From Phytophthora sp. 'mugwort' (Eukaryota; Oomycota; Peronosporomycetes; Peronosporales; Peronosporaceae), in the NCBI GenBank assembly GCA_033558025.1, contig JAUCEF010000133.1, positions 1-31,144 of the forward strand: DNA of 31,144 nucleotides, given 5' to 3'. Position 1 is the first letter of the stretch, and every line of letters begins with the position of its first letter. Made by a program: the position numbers and the translations under genes. The notes beneath the pieces were generated by a model. That model had not been told where the DNA came from. It worked only from the letters and a program-made list of their open reading frames with translations, and ran no database searches. Of this stretch, positions 1 through 8,758 are shown piece after piece.

Positions 1-18
1 GATTTAAAATATTCATAA

Positions 19-999
19 TTAAATTAACCAATTAAAACTTATTAAAATACTTGCAGTATATAAAAACCAGGATAATGAAAAAGGTAGAAATACTTTCCAA
101 CCTAAACGCATTAATTGGTCATAACGATATCGAGGTAAAATAGCTCGAGCAACTACAAATAAAACAACAAAAAAACAAATTTTAATACTAAACCAAAAAG
201 ATCCGGGTAAAAAATTAATACAATTTATACTAAAAGGGAAAGGTGCTAACCAACCACCTAAAAATAAAATCGTAGTTAAACTACTCATTAATAACATATT
301 AGCATATTCACCTAAAAAAAATAATGCAAAACCCATTGCAGAATATTCTACATTATAACCTGAAACTAATTCAGCTTCAGCTTCAGGTAAATCAAAGGGA
401 TGTCGATTTGTTTCTGCTAAACAAGATATAAAAAAAATTATAAAAATAGGAAAAAGAGGAAAACAATACCATACCGTTTTTTGTGCCCAAATAATAGAAA
501 TTAAATTTAAAGATTTTGCACAAACAATTACTGAAAGAATTGAAAACCCAATAGTTAATTCATATGAAATCATTTGTGCTGTTGATCTTAAAGCCCCTAA
601 AAACGAATATTTAGAATTACTTGACCAACCACCTATAATAACACCGTATACACCTAAAGATGAAATTGCTATTAAATATAAAATACCAATATTTAATTCA
701 GTAAAAAACATACCAAAACCTAAAGGTATTATTGTCCAACTTAATAGACTTAAAAAAAAAGCTAAAATAGGTGCAAATATAAATAAAATTACATCAGCAT
801 TACTTGGTAAAATTGTTTCTTTTACGAATAATTTAAGACCATCAGCTAATGGTTGTAATAATCCAAAAGTACCTACAACATTAGGTCCTCTTCTTCTTTG
901 AATAGAAGCTAATATTTTACGTTCAACTAAAGTAAAATAAGCCACAGCAATTAATAAAGGTAATATGAAAATTAAAAATTTTAAAATTGTGTATATCAT
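19..999 (-). CDS. nad1: NADH dehydrogenase subunit 1 (complex I, ND1/NuoH)
   Basis: Encodes a 326-residue hydrophobic inner-membrane subunit of complex I at the junction of the peripheral and membrane arms, near the quinone site. Seen directly: the N-terminal RRRGPNVVG segment (about residues 35-43), the loop motif [19 protein letters not shown] (about 202-220) and about eight membrane spans. Length is normal for ND1. The ATG at 999 overlaps the upstream nad11 stop in an ATGA arrangement, so the two genes are probably co-transcribed. Stop is TAA. Nothing is missing or broken. Confidence 0.97.
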   Translation of the reverse strand: MIYTILKFLIFILPLLIAVAYFTLVERKILASIQRRRGPNVVGTFGLLQPLADGLKLFVKETILPSNADVILFIFAPILAFFLSLLSWTIIPLGFGMFFTELNIGILYLIAISSLGVYGVIIGGWSSNSKYSFLGALRSTAQMISYELTIGFSILSVIVCAKSLNLISIIWAQKTVWYCFPLFPIFIIFFISCLAETNRHPFDLPEAEAELVSGYNVEYSAMGFALFFLGEYANMLLMSSLTTILFLGGWLAPFPFSINCINFLPGSFWFSIKICFFVVLFVVARAILPRYRYDQLMRLGWKVFLPFSLSWFLYTASILISFNWLI

Positions 1000-2588
1000 A
1001 ATAATTTTGATTGATTTTTGAAAATTTTATTAGAATTAATCAATATTTTTGAATATTGTTCTAATATATTTGTATAATAATTATTTTTAATTAATGAATC
1101 TAAAAAATTAATATTAATTTTTAAAAATTTTTTATTAAAACTAAAATTATAAATAATTTTTATTTTTTTTTTTAATAAATAAGGTAAAATATCTTTAATT
1201 TTTAAAAAAGCTTCTGATTTAGATTGATTTTTATTTAATAAAAATTTATAAAGATTTCTATAAATTATAGAATCTTTACGTTGTTCTATATTTACATTTA
1301 AAATTTGTTCATTTTTTTGAATAAAACCTTCTAAATTAATATACATTCCATTTTTTTCTAAAAAAGTTAATCCAGGTAAAATTAGATTTGAATTTTGAGC
1401 ATCTTTAGTAAAATGATGTCCTTGATAAATAACAAAACTATTTTTAGTTATTTTTAATTTATTTTGTAAATTTGTATTAAATAAATAATATAATTTTGAA
1501 TTATTTAACATATTTAATGATTTTGGAAAAGTAATTTCAAAAAAATTAATTAAAGAAGTTTGAAAATTAAAGAAATTAATATTATGGTTAATAAATGATA
1601 AATTTTTTAATTTTGATAATAAAAAAAAACCATTTTTTTGATTTAAAATATTACTACCTATAATAATTAAAGGTTTTTTTGCTTTTTTTAATTGTTTACA
1701 AAATACATGTTTTCCTAAAATAATATTTATTAAAGTTTTAAAAGTTAATCCTAAATGTTTTACTGGATAAGTAAAATTAATTTTATTACCGATATATGCT
1801 ATTTTAAAATTTCCTTTTTTTAAACGATTAATTAAATGAATATTTAAAATAGAACCTTCTTGACGAATATCACTACCAATTATTAAACAAACATCAGATT
1901 CTTCAATAGATTTTAAAGTATTATTAAATAAAAAATTTGAAGCTAAATCAGAATTTATCTTAATTTGTCGATTTTTTAAAAATTGTTCATAATTTACATT
2001 TGAAATTCCTAATTTATTTAAATTTTTTTTTAATAAAAAAAGAGATTCTAAATCAGTTAAATCACCAATAATACTTTTAGCATTAAAACTATCTGTAATT
2101 ATCAATTTTTTATTAATAATATTTAGAGCATCTAACCAAGAAATCCTATGAAAATTGTTTTGATTATCTTTTAATAATGGATATTTTAATCGTTGATATT
2201 TTAAACTATCAAAAAAATATCTTGTTTTATCTGATATCCATTCTTTATTAATATTAAAATTAGTTTTAGGTAAAATACGTATAATTTCATTATTAAAAAT
2301 ATCAATTTTAATATTTGAACCAATACTATCTAAAATAGCAATACCCTCTTTTTTTTTTAATTCCCAAGAACGTGCTTTAAAAGTATAGGGTTTAGAAGTT
2401 AATGCACCAACAGGACATAAATCTACTAAATTACCAGAAAATTCGGATTTAAAAATATTTGAAGAATAAAAATTAATTTCAGTTTTATTACCACGACCTG
2501 TTGTACCTAAACCGTCAATTCCACAAATTTCATTAGCAAAACGTACACAACGTGTACAATGAATACAATTTAAATTATTTATTTTTAT
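996..2588 (-). CDS. nad11: NADH dehydrogenase subunit 11 (75 kDa subunit, NuoG), N-terminally short
   Basis: Encodes the iron-sulfur/molybdopterin-fold subunit of the complex I matrix arm. The frame is open from 2588, where a TAA lies just upstream, to a TGA at 996-998, about 530 codons. It opens almost at once with the 4Fe-4S motif CIHCTRC, followed by [20 protein letters not shown] and [11 protein letters not shown], all standard Nad11 blocks, and then a degenerate molybdopterin-like domain. The usual first 130-150 residues (the 2Fe-2S domain and the His/Cys cluster with its HPLDCPIC-type motif) are absent. No ATG precedes the first cluster, so an ATA or ATT codon near 2574-2588 would have to start translation, overlapping the cob 3' end by about 14 bases. 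The missing part may be encoded in the nucleus or elsewhere in the genome (inference). The exact start is unknown. Confidence 0.9.
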   Translation of the reverse strand: MKINNLNCIHCTRCVRFANEICGIDGLGTTGRGNKTEINFYSSNIFKSEFSGNLVDLCPVGALTSKPYTFKARSWELKKKEGIAILDSIGSNIKIDIFNNEIIRILPKTNFNINKEWISDKTRYFFDSLKYQRLKYPLLKDNQNNFHRISWLDALNIINKKLIITDSFNAKSIIGDLTDLESLFLLKKNLNKLGISNVNYEQFLKNRQIKINSDLASNFLFNNTLKSIEESDVCLIIGSDIRQEGSILNIHLINRLKKGNFKIAYIGNKINFTYPVKHLGLTFKTLINIILGKHVFCKQLKKAKKPLIIIGSNILNQKNGFFLLSKLKNLSFINHNINFFNFQTSLINFFEITFPKSLNMLNNSKLYYLFNTNLQNKLKITKNSFVIYQGHHFTKDAQNSNLILPGLTFLEKNGMYINLEGFIQKNEQILNVNIEQRKDSIIYRNLYKFLLNKNQSKSEAFLKIKDILPYLLKKKIKIIYNFSFNKKFLKININFLDSLIKNNYYTNILEQYSKILINSNKIFKNQSKLL

Positions 2589-3750
2589 TTATTAAAGATT
2601 TTTTATTAATATTATAACGTACTAAATAAGTTTCTAATTTACCTAAAAATGGTATAATTATTATAAAAAAAAAAAAATAATAAATCATACTTATAATACC
2701 AATTTCAGTATAAGGATATTCAACTGGACATTGTCCAACCCAACCTAATAATAAAAAAGCTATAACTAATAACCAATAACAAATTTTAAATATAGGTCTA
2801 AAAGCTGTACTTCTAATTTCAGATGAATTTGTAAAAGGTATTGTTAATAAAATAAGTAATGAACCAAACATAGCTATAACACCGCCAATTTTATTAGGAA
2901 TAGATCTTAAAATTGCATAAAACGGTAAAAAATACCATTCTGGTACGATATGTAAAGGTGTTTTCATTGGATTTGCTTCAATATAATTATCGGGATGACC
3001 TAATGTATTAGGATAAAAAAAAATAAAAATAAAGAAAATCAAAAATAAGATCATTAATCCAAATAAATCTTTAGTATAAAAATATGGATAAAAAGGTATA
3101 TTTTCATTTTTTAATGTAATACCTAAAGGATTATTTGAACCAACTTCATGTAATAAAATTAAATGTATCAATACGGCACCCACAATTATAAAAGGTAATG
3201 TAAAATGTAAACTAAAAAAACGATTTAATGTTGGATTATCAACAGCAAATCCGCCCCAAAGCCAATCAACAATATCTTTTCCTATTAAGGGTATTGCAGA
3301 AAATAAATTAGTAATAACAGTTGCACCCCAAAAACTCATTTGTCCCCAAGGTAAAACATAACCCATAAAAGCTGTAGCCATCATTAAAATAAAAATAATT
3401 ACACCAGAAGACCATATAGCTTCTCTTGGTGTGATATAAGAACCATAATATAAACCACGAAAAATATGAATATATACAACAATAAAAAAAAAAGATGCTC
3501 CATTTGCATGTGTATATCTAATTAACCAACCATTATTTACATCTCTCATAATATGTTCAACACTATTAAAAGCTAAATCAATATGTGGAGTATAATGCAT
3601 TGCTAAAAAAATACCTGTTAAAATTTGTATTACTAACATAATACCAGCTAACGAACCGAATCCAAAAAAATAATTTAAATTAATAGGTGTAGGATAATCT
3701 ATTAAATGATTATTAAGAATCGCAAATAATGATTTTTTATTCCATCTCAT
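2575..3750 (-). CDS. cob: Apocytochrome b (complex III)
   Basis: 391-residue cytochrome b of the bc1 complex. The start chosen is the ATG at 3750 ([11 protein letters not shown]), which matches the usual N-terminus; an in-frame ATG 10 codons upstream would add an atypical leader. Seen: [21 protein letters not shown] near the start, histidines for both b haems in the segments AMHYTPH...RYTHANG and the later HFTLPF...HLILLHE, and the Qo-site motif [18 protein letters not shown]. The 3' end overlaps the open nad11 frame by about 14 bases. The C-terminal tail is Lys/Asn-rich. The gene is intact. Confidence 0.97.
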   Translation of the reverse strand: MRWNKKSLFAILNNHLIDYPTPINLNYFFGFGSLAGIMLVIQILTGIFLAMHYTPHIDLAFNSVEHIMRDVNNGWLIRYTHANGASFFFIVVYIHIFRGLYYGSYITPREAIWSSGVIIFILMMATAFMGYVLPWGQMSFWGATVITNLFSAIPLIGKDIVDWLWGGFAVDNPTLNRFFSLHFTLPFIIVGAVLIHLILLHEVGSNNPLGITLKNENIPFYPYFYTKDLFGLMILFLIFFIFIFFYPNTLGHPDNYIEANPMKTPLHIVPEWYFLPFYAILRSIPNKIGGVIAMFGSLLILLTIPFTNSSEIRSTAFRPIFKICYWLLVIAFLLLGWVGQCPVEYPYTEIGIISMIYYFFFFIIIIPFLGKLETYLVRYNINKKSLINKNK

Positions 3751-3797
3751 AATATGAAATGAAAAATTACCTAAAAGCAAAAATAATTAATAAAATA

Positions 3798-4364
3798 TTA
3801 CATATTTATTTTATTATTCCAAGGATTATTAAATTCAAATAATCGGTATTGTTGTGATAAATTAATGGGTTCATAAACAACACGTTTTTTTAATTCATTA
3901 TAAAAAATTTCTAAAAAACCACTTAAAGGGAAATCTTTACGTAAAGGATGTCCTTCAAAACCATAATCTGTTAAAATCCGTCTTAAATCGGGATGGTATA
4001 AAAAAAAAATACCAAACATATCCCAAACTTCTCTTTCACACCAATTGGCTGATTGATATATTTTTATAATTGAATCTACCGGTTGTAATTCATTAATTAT
4101 TATTTTAATTTTTAAACGACTATTAAAACGAATACTTAATAAATTATAAATTATTTCAAAACGTTTTTTTTTATTAATATAATCTATAACACAAATTTCT
4201 GATAATACTTTAAATTGAGTATTTGTATGATTTTTTAAAAAAAATAAAATAGGAATTAAATTTTTTGTAGAAATATTTATACATAATTCATTTTTATATA
4301 AAGTATAATTTATTATTGGTAAAATCTGTAATAAATATTGACTAAATTTTTTTAATACTTTCAT
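3798..4364 (-). CDS. nad9: NADH dehydrogenase subunit 9 (30 kDa subunit, NuoC)
   Basis: 188-residue soluble subunit of the complex I peripheral arm. The family signature is clear: ANWCEREVWDMFGIFF followed by HPDLRRILTDYGFEGHPLRKDFPLSG in the C-terminal half, then a tail ending in FEFNNPWNN. Length is normal. It lies 47 bases upstream of cob on the same strand. The start is the first ATG and is followed by a Lys-rich N-terminus. No breaks. Confidence 0.96.
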   Translation of the reverse strand: MKVLKKFSQYLLQILPIINYTLYKNELCINISTKNLIPILFFLKNHTNTQFKVLSEICVIDYINKKKRFEIIYNLLSIRFNSRLKIKIIINELQPVDSIIKIYQSANWCEREVWDMFGIFFLYHPDLRRILTDYGFEGHPLRKDFPLSGFLEIFYNELKKRVVYEPINLSQQYRLFEFNNPWNNKINM

Positions 4365-4442
4365 AAATAAAAAATAATTATAAATATTTATAATTATAAA
4401 TATTTATATATTAAAAAAATAAATAATTTTTTTTCTAAAATA

Positions 4443-4503
4443 AATACTATAACCAGTATTAGTATATATATAACATAAAATACGATAAAAATTAATTTTT
4501 ATC
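4443..4503. repeat. Two small hairpins downstream of atp9
   Basis: The 163-base spacer between atp9 and nad9 (4365-4527) contains a perfect 20-bp palindrome at 4484-4503 (gataaaaatt / aatttttatc) beginning 25 bases after the atp9 stop, and a second stem, AATACT...AGTATT, at about 4443-4460. Next to nad9 are repeated AT-only blocks of the type ataaatatttata. The position suggests mRNA 3'-end formation or stabilisation for atp9; this is inferred from position only. No tRNA-like T-arm was found here. Confidence 0.5.
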
Positions 4504-4527
4504 ATATTTTTCAGGATTTAATTTTAA

Positions 4528-4779
<252 letters not shown>

Positions 4780-4791
4780 TTATTTAAAATA

Positions 4792-4803
4792 TCTTAAAGA
4801 ATA
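4792..4803 (-). promoter_or_regulatory. Shared motif TATTCTTTAAGA upstream of atp9
   Basis: Read on the minus strand this is TATTCTTTAAGA, 36 bases upstream of the atp9 ATG in the 238-base atp9-nad3 spacer. The same 12 bases occur in sense orientation upstream of nad5 (15416-15427) and cox2 (22022-22033). It may be a promoter or a processing signal. Its TTCTT-T-AAGAA core is itself nearly palindromic, so a hairpin role is possible. Otherwise the spacer holds only A/T-rich sequence. Confidence 0.35.
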
Positions 4804-4993
4804 AACTTTTTTAGAATATTTAATTATATAAAAAATTTTAAATTATATATAATATTATTATATACTTTAACTAATTTTAAATTAAAATATAATTTTATTA
4901 AAAAAAATTATATTAAAATTAATATAGTTAAAATAATTTTATAAAAATTTTTTTAATTTAATAACAATAAATTTTTTTATATTTTTAAATAAT

Positions 4994-5347
4994 TTACCAT
5001 TCTAAAGCATCACTACACCAAATATAAATAAAACCTATAACTAATTCAACTAAAAATTCAATCATAGTCCAAAATCCCCATGAAAAATTTGAACTTAAAG
5101 TTAAAACCCAAGGAAAAATAAAAACAGCTTCTAAATCAAAAATAATAAAAAGGATAGCTACTAAATAAAATTTTACATCAAAAATTTTTCTAGCATCATC
5201 ATAAGGATTAAATCCACATTCATAGGCTGTTAACTTTTCTAAATCATCTTTTTGTTTAATTAAACTAAAAGATAAAATGAAAATTAAAATTGATAAAAAT
5301 AAACTTAATATTAAGAATATAAAAATATTTGAATAATTTAATAACAT
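4994..5347 (-). CDS. nad3: NADH dehydrogenase subunit 3 (NuoA)
   Basis: 117-residue membrane subunit of complex I with three predicted helices. The signature loop YECGFNPYDDARKIFDVKFY, with its conserved cysteine, is present, followed by AILFIIFDLEAVF. The ATG at 5347 (MLLNYSN) is the right start; the frame stays open upstream, but only through the trnD gene. A normal C-terminus ends in a tryptophan. Intact. Confidence 0.95.
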   Translation of the reverse strand: MLLNYSNIFIFLILSLFLSILIFILSFSLIKQKDDLEKLTAYECGFNPYDDARKIFDVKFYLVAILFIIFDLEAVFIFPWVLTLSSNFSWGFWTMIEFLVELVIGFIYIWCSDALEW

Positions 5348-5381
5348 ATTTATAAATTTTTTTAAATATAATAAATTTAAA

Positions 5382-5455
5382 CGGAAAAAACGGGACTTGA
5401 ACCCGCGACTTATAGCGTGACAAGCTACCACTCTAACCAACTGAGCTATTTTTCC
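5382..5455 (-). tRNA. trnD(guc): tRNA-Asp (GTC)
   Basis: Full cloverleaf on the minus strand: 7-bp acceptor GGAAAAA/TTTTTCC, anticodon loop TTGTCAC on a 5-bp stem, T-arm GCGGG-TTCAAGT-CCCGT, discriminator G as expected for Asp. It separates atp6 from nad3. Confidence 0.95.
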
Positions 5456-5491
5456 AATATAAAATATTATATCTTATTTTTGTATATTTTA

Positions 5492-6211
5492 TTAATGTAA
5501 ATTTAAAGCATCATTTATATACATACACGTTAAAATCGTAAACACATATGCCTGAATTAAAGCTACAGCAATTTCTAAACCAACCAATAATACAATAATT
5601 ATTAATGGAATAAAATGTGCCATAAAAATAAAACTATTTACATTTAACATAGCCCAAGCAAAACCTGCAATTACTTTTAATAAAGTATGTCCAGCCATCA
5701 TATTTGCAAATAATCGTACAGGTAAACTAATTACACGAAAAATGTATGAAACTAATTCAATAGGTACTAAGATGGGAACTAATGCTATACTTGCACCACT
5801 AGGTAATAATAAATTTAAAAAATTAAATTTATGTTTTTTAATTCCAATTAAATTAAAACCTAAATAAATTGTTAATGCTAAAGTAAACGTAATAATTAAA
5901 TGACTTGTTATAGTAAAACTGTATGGAATCATTCCTATTAAATTACATAATAAAATAAAAAAAAAAACAACAAAAATTAATGAAACAAAATATTTACCAG
6001 CTTTTCCTATACTAGAATAAGTTAATTCAATTGTAATATTAAAAATCATTTCAAAAATTTGTTGAAAACGTGTTGGAATAAATTTAGTTTTTATACATGT
6101 AAATATATATAAATAAACTAAACCTATTACTAAAATTAAAGAAGCATTAGTAAATACAAAAGGTATTTGAAAAATAGGTAAAATTTCAAATTGTTCTAAA
6201 GGACTAACCAT
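5492..6211 (-). CDS. atp6: ATP synthase F0 subunit a (subunit 6)
   Basis: 239-residue stator subunit forming the proton half-channels next to the c-ring. Seen: MVSPLEQFEI N-terminus, the essential arginine in SLPVRLFANMMAGHTLLKV (about residues 160-178) and the C-terminal helix LEIAVALIQAYVFTILTCMY. About six membrane helices. It lies 24 bases downstream of cox3 on the same strand. Length is normal; no cleavable leader is obvious. Confidence 0.97.
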   Translation of the reverse strand: MVSPLEQFEILPIFQIPFVFTNASLILVIGLVYLYIFTCIKTKFIPTRFQQIFEMIFNITIELTYSSIGKAGKYFVSLIFVVFFFILLCNLIGMIPYSFTITSHLIITFTLALTIYLGFNLIGIKKHKFNFLNLLLPSGASIALVPILVPIELVSYIFRVISLPVRLFANMMAGHTLLKVIAGFAWAMLNVNSFIFMAHFIPLIIIVLLVGLEIAVALIQAYVFTILTCMYINDALNLH

Positions 6212-6235
6212 AAAAATTATTAATTTTTTAATAAA

Positions 6236-7150
6236 TTAATTACCTCCCCACCAGTAAACTGCTACAAATAAAAATAACCAAACAACATCTACAAAATGCC
6301 AATACCAAGCTGCAGCTTCAAAACCGAAATGATGTTGTTTTGTAAAATGATGATTAATTAATCTAATAGTACTTACTATAATAAAAATAGTACCTACAAT
6401 AACGTGAATACCATGAAAACCTGTTAATAAAAAAAAAGTTGTACCATAAATACTATCAGAAATTGAAAAAGTACTTTCAATATATTCATAGGCTTGAATT
6501 AAAGTAAAAAAAAAAGCTAATAAAATTGTAATAATTAAACTTAAAATAGCATTTTTTCTATCACCAAAAACTATTGAATGGTGTGCCCAAGTAATAGTTG
6601 CCCCAGATGATAATAATATTACAGTATTTAATAAAGGAATACCCCAAGCATTAACAGTTTCAATACCTAATGGTGGCCATAAAGATCCAATTTCAGGTGT
6701 TGGTGCTAAAGCTGAATGAAAAAAAGCCCAAAAAAAACTAACAAAAAATAGTAATTCACTAAAAATAAATAAAAGCATACCATTTCTTAAACCTAATTGT
6801 ACTTGTTTAGTATGTTGACCTTCATATACAGCTTCTCTAACTATATCACGAAACCAAGTATACATTGTTAAAATAATCATTAAAAATCCTGTTAAAATTA
6901 AGAAATTACTGCCAATATAACCATGAAAATACATAGCACCACCAAAAGTTAAAAAAAAAAGTCCAAAAGAAATTATAAAAGGCCAAGGACTTGGATCTAC
7001 TAAATGATAAGGATGTTTTTGTGTATTTTGTATATTATTACTAATTTCTTTTAAAATTTTTAAATCATTTTGAAATTTATCGATATTAGAATCATTTGTT
7101 GTAGTTTCTATTTGTAAATTTTTTTTATTAATATAATAATAATTTTTCAT
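6236..7150 (-). CDS. cox3: Cytochrome c oxidase subunit 3, with N-terminal extension
   Basis: 304-residue subunit of complex IV with seven membrane helices. The usual N-terminus, QKHPYHLVDPSPWP, appears only at residues 44-57, after a polar, Asn/Lys-rich extension of about 43 residues. The next in-frame ATG would remove this conserved block, so the first ATG (7150) is kept; a non-ATG start closer to residue 40 cannot be excluded. The remainder is standard: FWAFFHSALAPTPEIG, then GFHGIHVIVGTIF and HFGFEAAAWYWHFVDVVWLF near the C-terminus. Confidence 0.95.
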   Translation of the reverse strand: MKNYYYINKKNLQIETTTNDSNIDKFQNDLKILKEISNNIQNTQKHPYHLVDPSPWPFIISFGLFFLTFGGAMYFHGYIGSNFLILTGFLMIILTMYTWFRDIVREAVYEGQHTKQVQLGLRNGMLLFIFSELLFFVSFFWAFFHSALAPTPEIGSLWPPLGIETVNAWGIPLLNTVILLSSGATITWAHHSIVFGDRKNAILSLIITILLAFFFTLIQAYEYIESTFSISDSIYGTTFFLLTGFHGIHVIVGTIFIIVSTIRLINHHFTKQHHFGFEAAAWYWHFVDVVWLFLFVAVYWWGGN

Positions 7151-7210
7151 AAGAATTTTATAATTTGTAATAATTAATTATTTAATGATAAATAATGTAT
7201 TTTAAAAAAA

Positions 7211-7642
7211 TTAATCAAAAATAAGATTAAATTTTAATTTTTTTATATTTTTATAATATTGTTTTTTTGTATTGATTGTTTTACTTTTATTTTTTGAAGT
7301 TTGAATAATTTCGTTTGTTATGTTTTTTAAATTTGCATTTAAAAGTAACCACGATATCGATTTTTTAATTTGTTTATCTTCATTTAAAAGCATTAAAAAA
7401 TATCTATCTTTTTTTTTTTTTTTTTTATTTCGTTTTTTATTTGGAATACTTATTGCTTTTAATTTCGGTAATAAATTTTCAATTGATTTAAATAAAATAA
7501 AATTCGGTTTTTGTTTTGTAATTTTTTTTAAAGTAATTAAAATATTTATAAATATGTTTTCAGAACAAGTTTTTTTTCCTTTTTTTAATAACATATTTAT
7601 AAATAATTTTTTTATTTTATACTCTTCGTATTTTAGTTCCAT
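7211..7642 (-). CDS. rps7: Ribosomal protein S7
   Basis: 143-residue small-subunit protein that binds the 3' domain of rns. The diagnostic stretch [14 protein letters not shown] lies at residues 11-24, followed by a helix ([14 protein letters not shown]), an [12 protein letters not shown] block and the C-terminal ISWLLLNA segment, degraded but in the right order. A poly-lysine loop stands where the beta-ribbon lies in bacterial S7. The ATG at 7642 lies inside the rps12 3' end (26-base overlap), keeping the rps12-rps7 order of the bacterial str operon. The fast-evolving C-terminus is hard to align. Confidence 0.88.
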   Translation of the reverse strand: MELKYEEYKIKKLFINMLLKKGKKTCSENIFINILITLKKITKQKPNFILFKSIENLLPKLKAISIPNKKRNKKKKKKDRYFLMLLNEDKQIKKSISWLLLNANLKNITNEIIQTSKNKSKTINTKKQYYKNIKKLKFNLIFD

Positions 7643-7997
7643 ATTTTGATCTTGATGTTTTTCGAGAATAAATCCCTAATAAATCATATTTACCACGAAT
7701 TACATGATATTTTACTCCAGGTAAATCTTTTACACGACCTCCTCTAACTAATACTATTGAATGTTCTTGTAAAGTATGACCAATACCTGGAATATAAGTA
7801 ATTATTGTATACCTACTAGATAGGTGTACTTTTGCTACTTTACGCATAGCAGAATTTGGTTTTTTAGGTGTTGTATTATAAACTTTTAAACAAATACCTT
7901 TACGTTGAGGACATTGTTTTAAAGCTGGACTTTTATTTCTTTTTTTTTTTTCTAAACGTTTTTGTTTTTTTAAAAATAATTGATTAATTGTTGACAT
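7617..7997 (-). CDS. rps12: Ribosomal protein S12
   Basis: 126-residue decoding-site ribosomal protein. Highly conserved motifs: [55 protein letters not shown] and [15 protein letters not shown]. The start chosen is the ATG at 7997 (MSTINQLF), the standard N-terminus; the open frame upstream is only trnV sequence. The 3' end overlaps rps7. Conservation is far higher than in the other ribosomal proteins of the window. Confidence 0.97.
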   Translation of the reverse strand: MSTINQLFLKKQKRLEKKKRNKSPALKQCPQRKGICLKVYNTTPKKPNSAMRKVAKVHLSSRYTIITYIPGIGHTLQEHSIVLVRGGRVKDLPGVKYHVIRGKYDLLGIYSRKTSRSKYGTKIRRV

Positions 7998-8014
7998 ATT
8001 ATTTGTTATTTTAT

Positions 8015-8087
8015 TGAATAATAACGGACTCGAACCGCTAACATTTTCGGTGTAAACGAAATACTCTACCAATTGAGTTAATTATTC
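8015..8087 (-). tRNA. trnV(uac): tRNA-Val (TAC)
   Basis: Acceptor GAATAAT/ATTATTC with discriminator A, anticodon loop TTTACAC on stem TTTCG/CGAAA, T-loop TTCGAGT. First of four clustered minus-strand tRNA genes between rps12 and rps10. Confidence 0.94.
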
Positions 8088-8089
8088 AT

Positions 8090-8163
8090 TGGGCCTAAGT
8101 AGATTTGAACTACTGACTTTACACTTATCAGGCGTATACTCTAACCAACTGAGTTATAGGCCC
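8090..8163 (-). tRNA. trnI(gau): tRNA-Ile (GAT)
   Basis: Acceptor GGGCCTA/TAGGCCC, D-arm with AGTTGGTTA, anticodon loop CTGATAA, T-arm AGTAG-TTCAAAT-CTACT, discriminator A. Reads ATT and ATC; frequent ATA codons in this genome would need another tRNA. Confidence 0.95.
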
Positions 8164-8164
8164 T

Positions 8165-8238
8165 TTTGAAGTAAAAGGATTCGAACCTTTGATTTTCCGT
8201 ACCAAAAACGGAGGCCTTACCACTTGGCTATACTTCAA
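8165..8238 (-). tRNA. trnQ(uug): tRNA-Gln (TTG)
   Basis: Acceptor TTGAAGT/ACTTCAA, anticodon loop TTTTGGT on stem TCCGT/ACGGA, T-arm AAAGG-TTCGAAT-CCTTT, discriminator A. Only one base separates it from trnI. Confidence 0.94.
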
Positions 8239-8251
8239 AATAAATAAAATA

Positions 8252-8325
8252 TATGCTTAGAAAGATTTGAACTTTCATTTTATAGATCCGCAATCTAACG
8301 CTTTATCCATTTAAGCTATAAGCAT
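8252..8325 (-). tRNA. trnR(gcg): tRNA-Arg (GCG)
   Basis: Acceptor ATGCTTA/TAAGCAT, anticodon loop TTGCGGA (anticodon GCG) on stem TTAGA/TCTAT, T-arm GAAAG-TTCAAAT-CTTTC. A GCG anticodon in place of the commoner ACG reads CGT/CGC, matching the CGT-rich arginine use in nearby genes. Confidence 0.92.
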
Positions 8326-8335
8326 AAGTTTAATT

Positions 8336-8662
8336 TTAATTTTTTTTTATAATTTTAATATTTATTAATGAATTTTTAGATAAAAATTTTTTAATTAAAA
8401 CTAAAAAATTTAATAAATAAAAAATATTTTTAAATTTTATATTAATTTTAGAAGTATAATTTTTATGAATAAAATGTTCACGTGATTTTTTATTTACATG
8501 GGGAGATCTTAATAATGTAAAAATTTTTTTTTTTTGTTTTGTTTGAAATACACCGGGTATTTGAATATTTTTGAATTTATTAATTTTTTTTAATTTTAAT
8601 AAATTTTGTTTGAGTTGATTTATTTTTTGAAATGATTTAAAAGTTATTCTTAAAAGATACAT
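8336..8662 (-). CDS. rps10: Ribosomal protein S10
   Basis: 108-residue small-subunit protein. Recognised by the N-terminal YLLRITFKSF strand, the loop block PGVFQTKQKKKIFTLLRSPH and the diagnostic RSPHVNKKSREHF (about residues 52-64), typical of S10. The C-terminal third is Ile/Lys/Asn-rich and diverged. It lies between trnR(gcg) and trnF. Intact, starting at the only sensible ATG. Confidence 0.92.
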   Translation of the reverse strand: MYLLRITFKSFQKINQLKQNLLKLKKINKFKNIQIPGVFQTKQKKKIFTLLRSPHVNKKSREHFIHKNYTSKINIKFKNIFYLLNFLVLIKKFLSKNSLINIKIIKKN

Positions 8663-8678
8663 ATTTTAATAATAAAAT

Positions 8679-8752
8679 TGTCTGGAGGTGGATTTGAACC
8701 ACCGACACAAAGATTTTCAGTCTTTTACTCTAACCAACTGAGCTATCCAAAC
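8679..8752 (-). tRNA. trnF(gaa): tRNA-Phe (GAA)
   Basis: Acceptor GTTTGGA/TCCAGAC with one G-U pair, anticodon loop CTGAAAA on stem AAAGA/TCTTT, T-arm GGTGG-TTCAAAT-CCACC, discriminator A. Six bases downstream of the nad2 stop. Confidence 0.95.
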
Positions 8753-8758
8753 TAAATA

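Noticed and set aside
4439..4475. tRNA-like fold near ataaccagtatt
   Set aside because: No T-arm, acceptor stem or proper anticodon loop; only small hairpins remain.
7320..7649. Phe-rich 109-codon plus-strand ORF opposite rps7
   Set aside because: It is the antisense of a Lys-rich gene (AAA read as TTT). The rps7 match on the other strand is clear.
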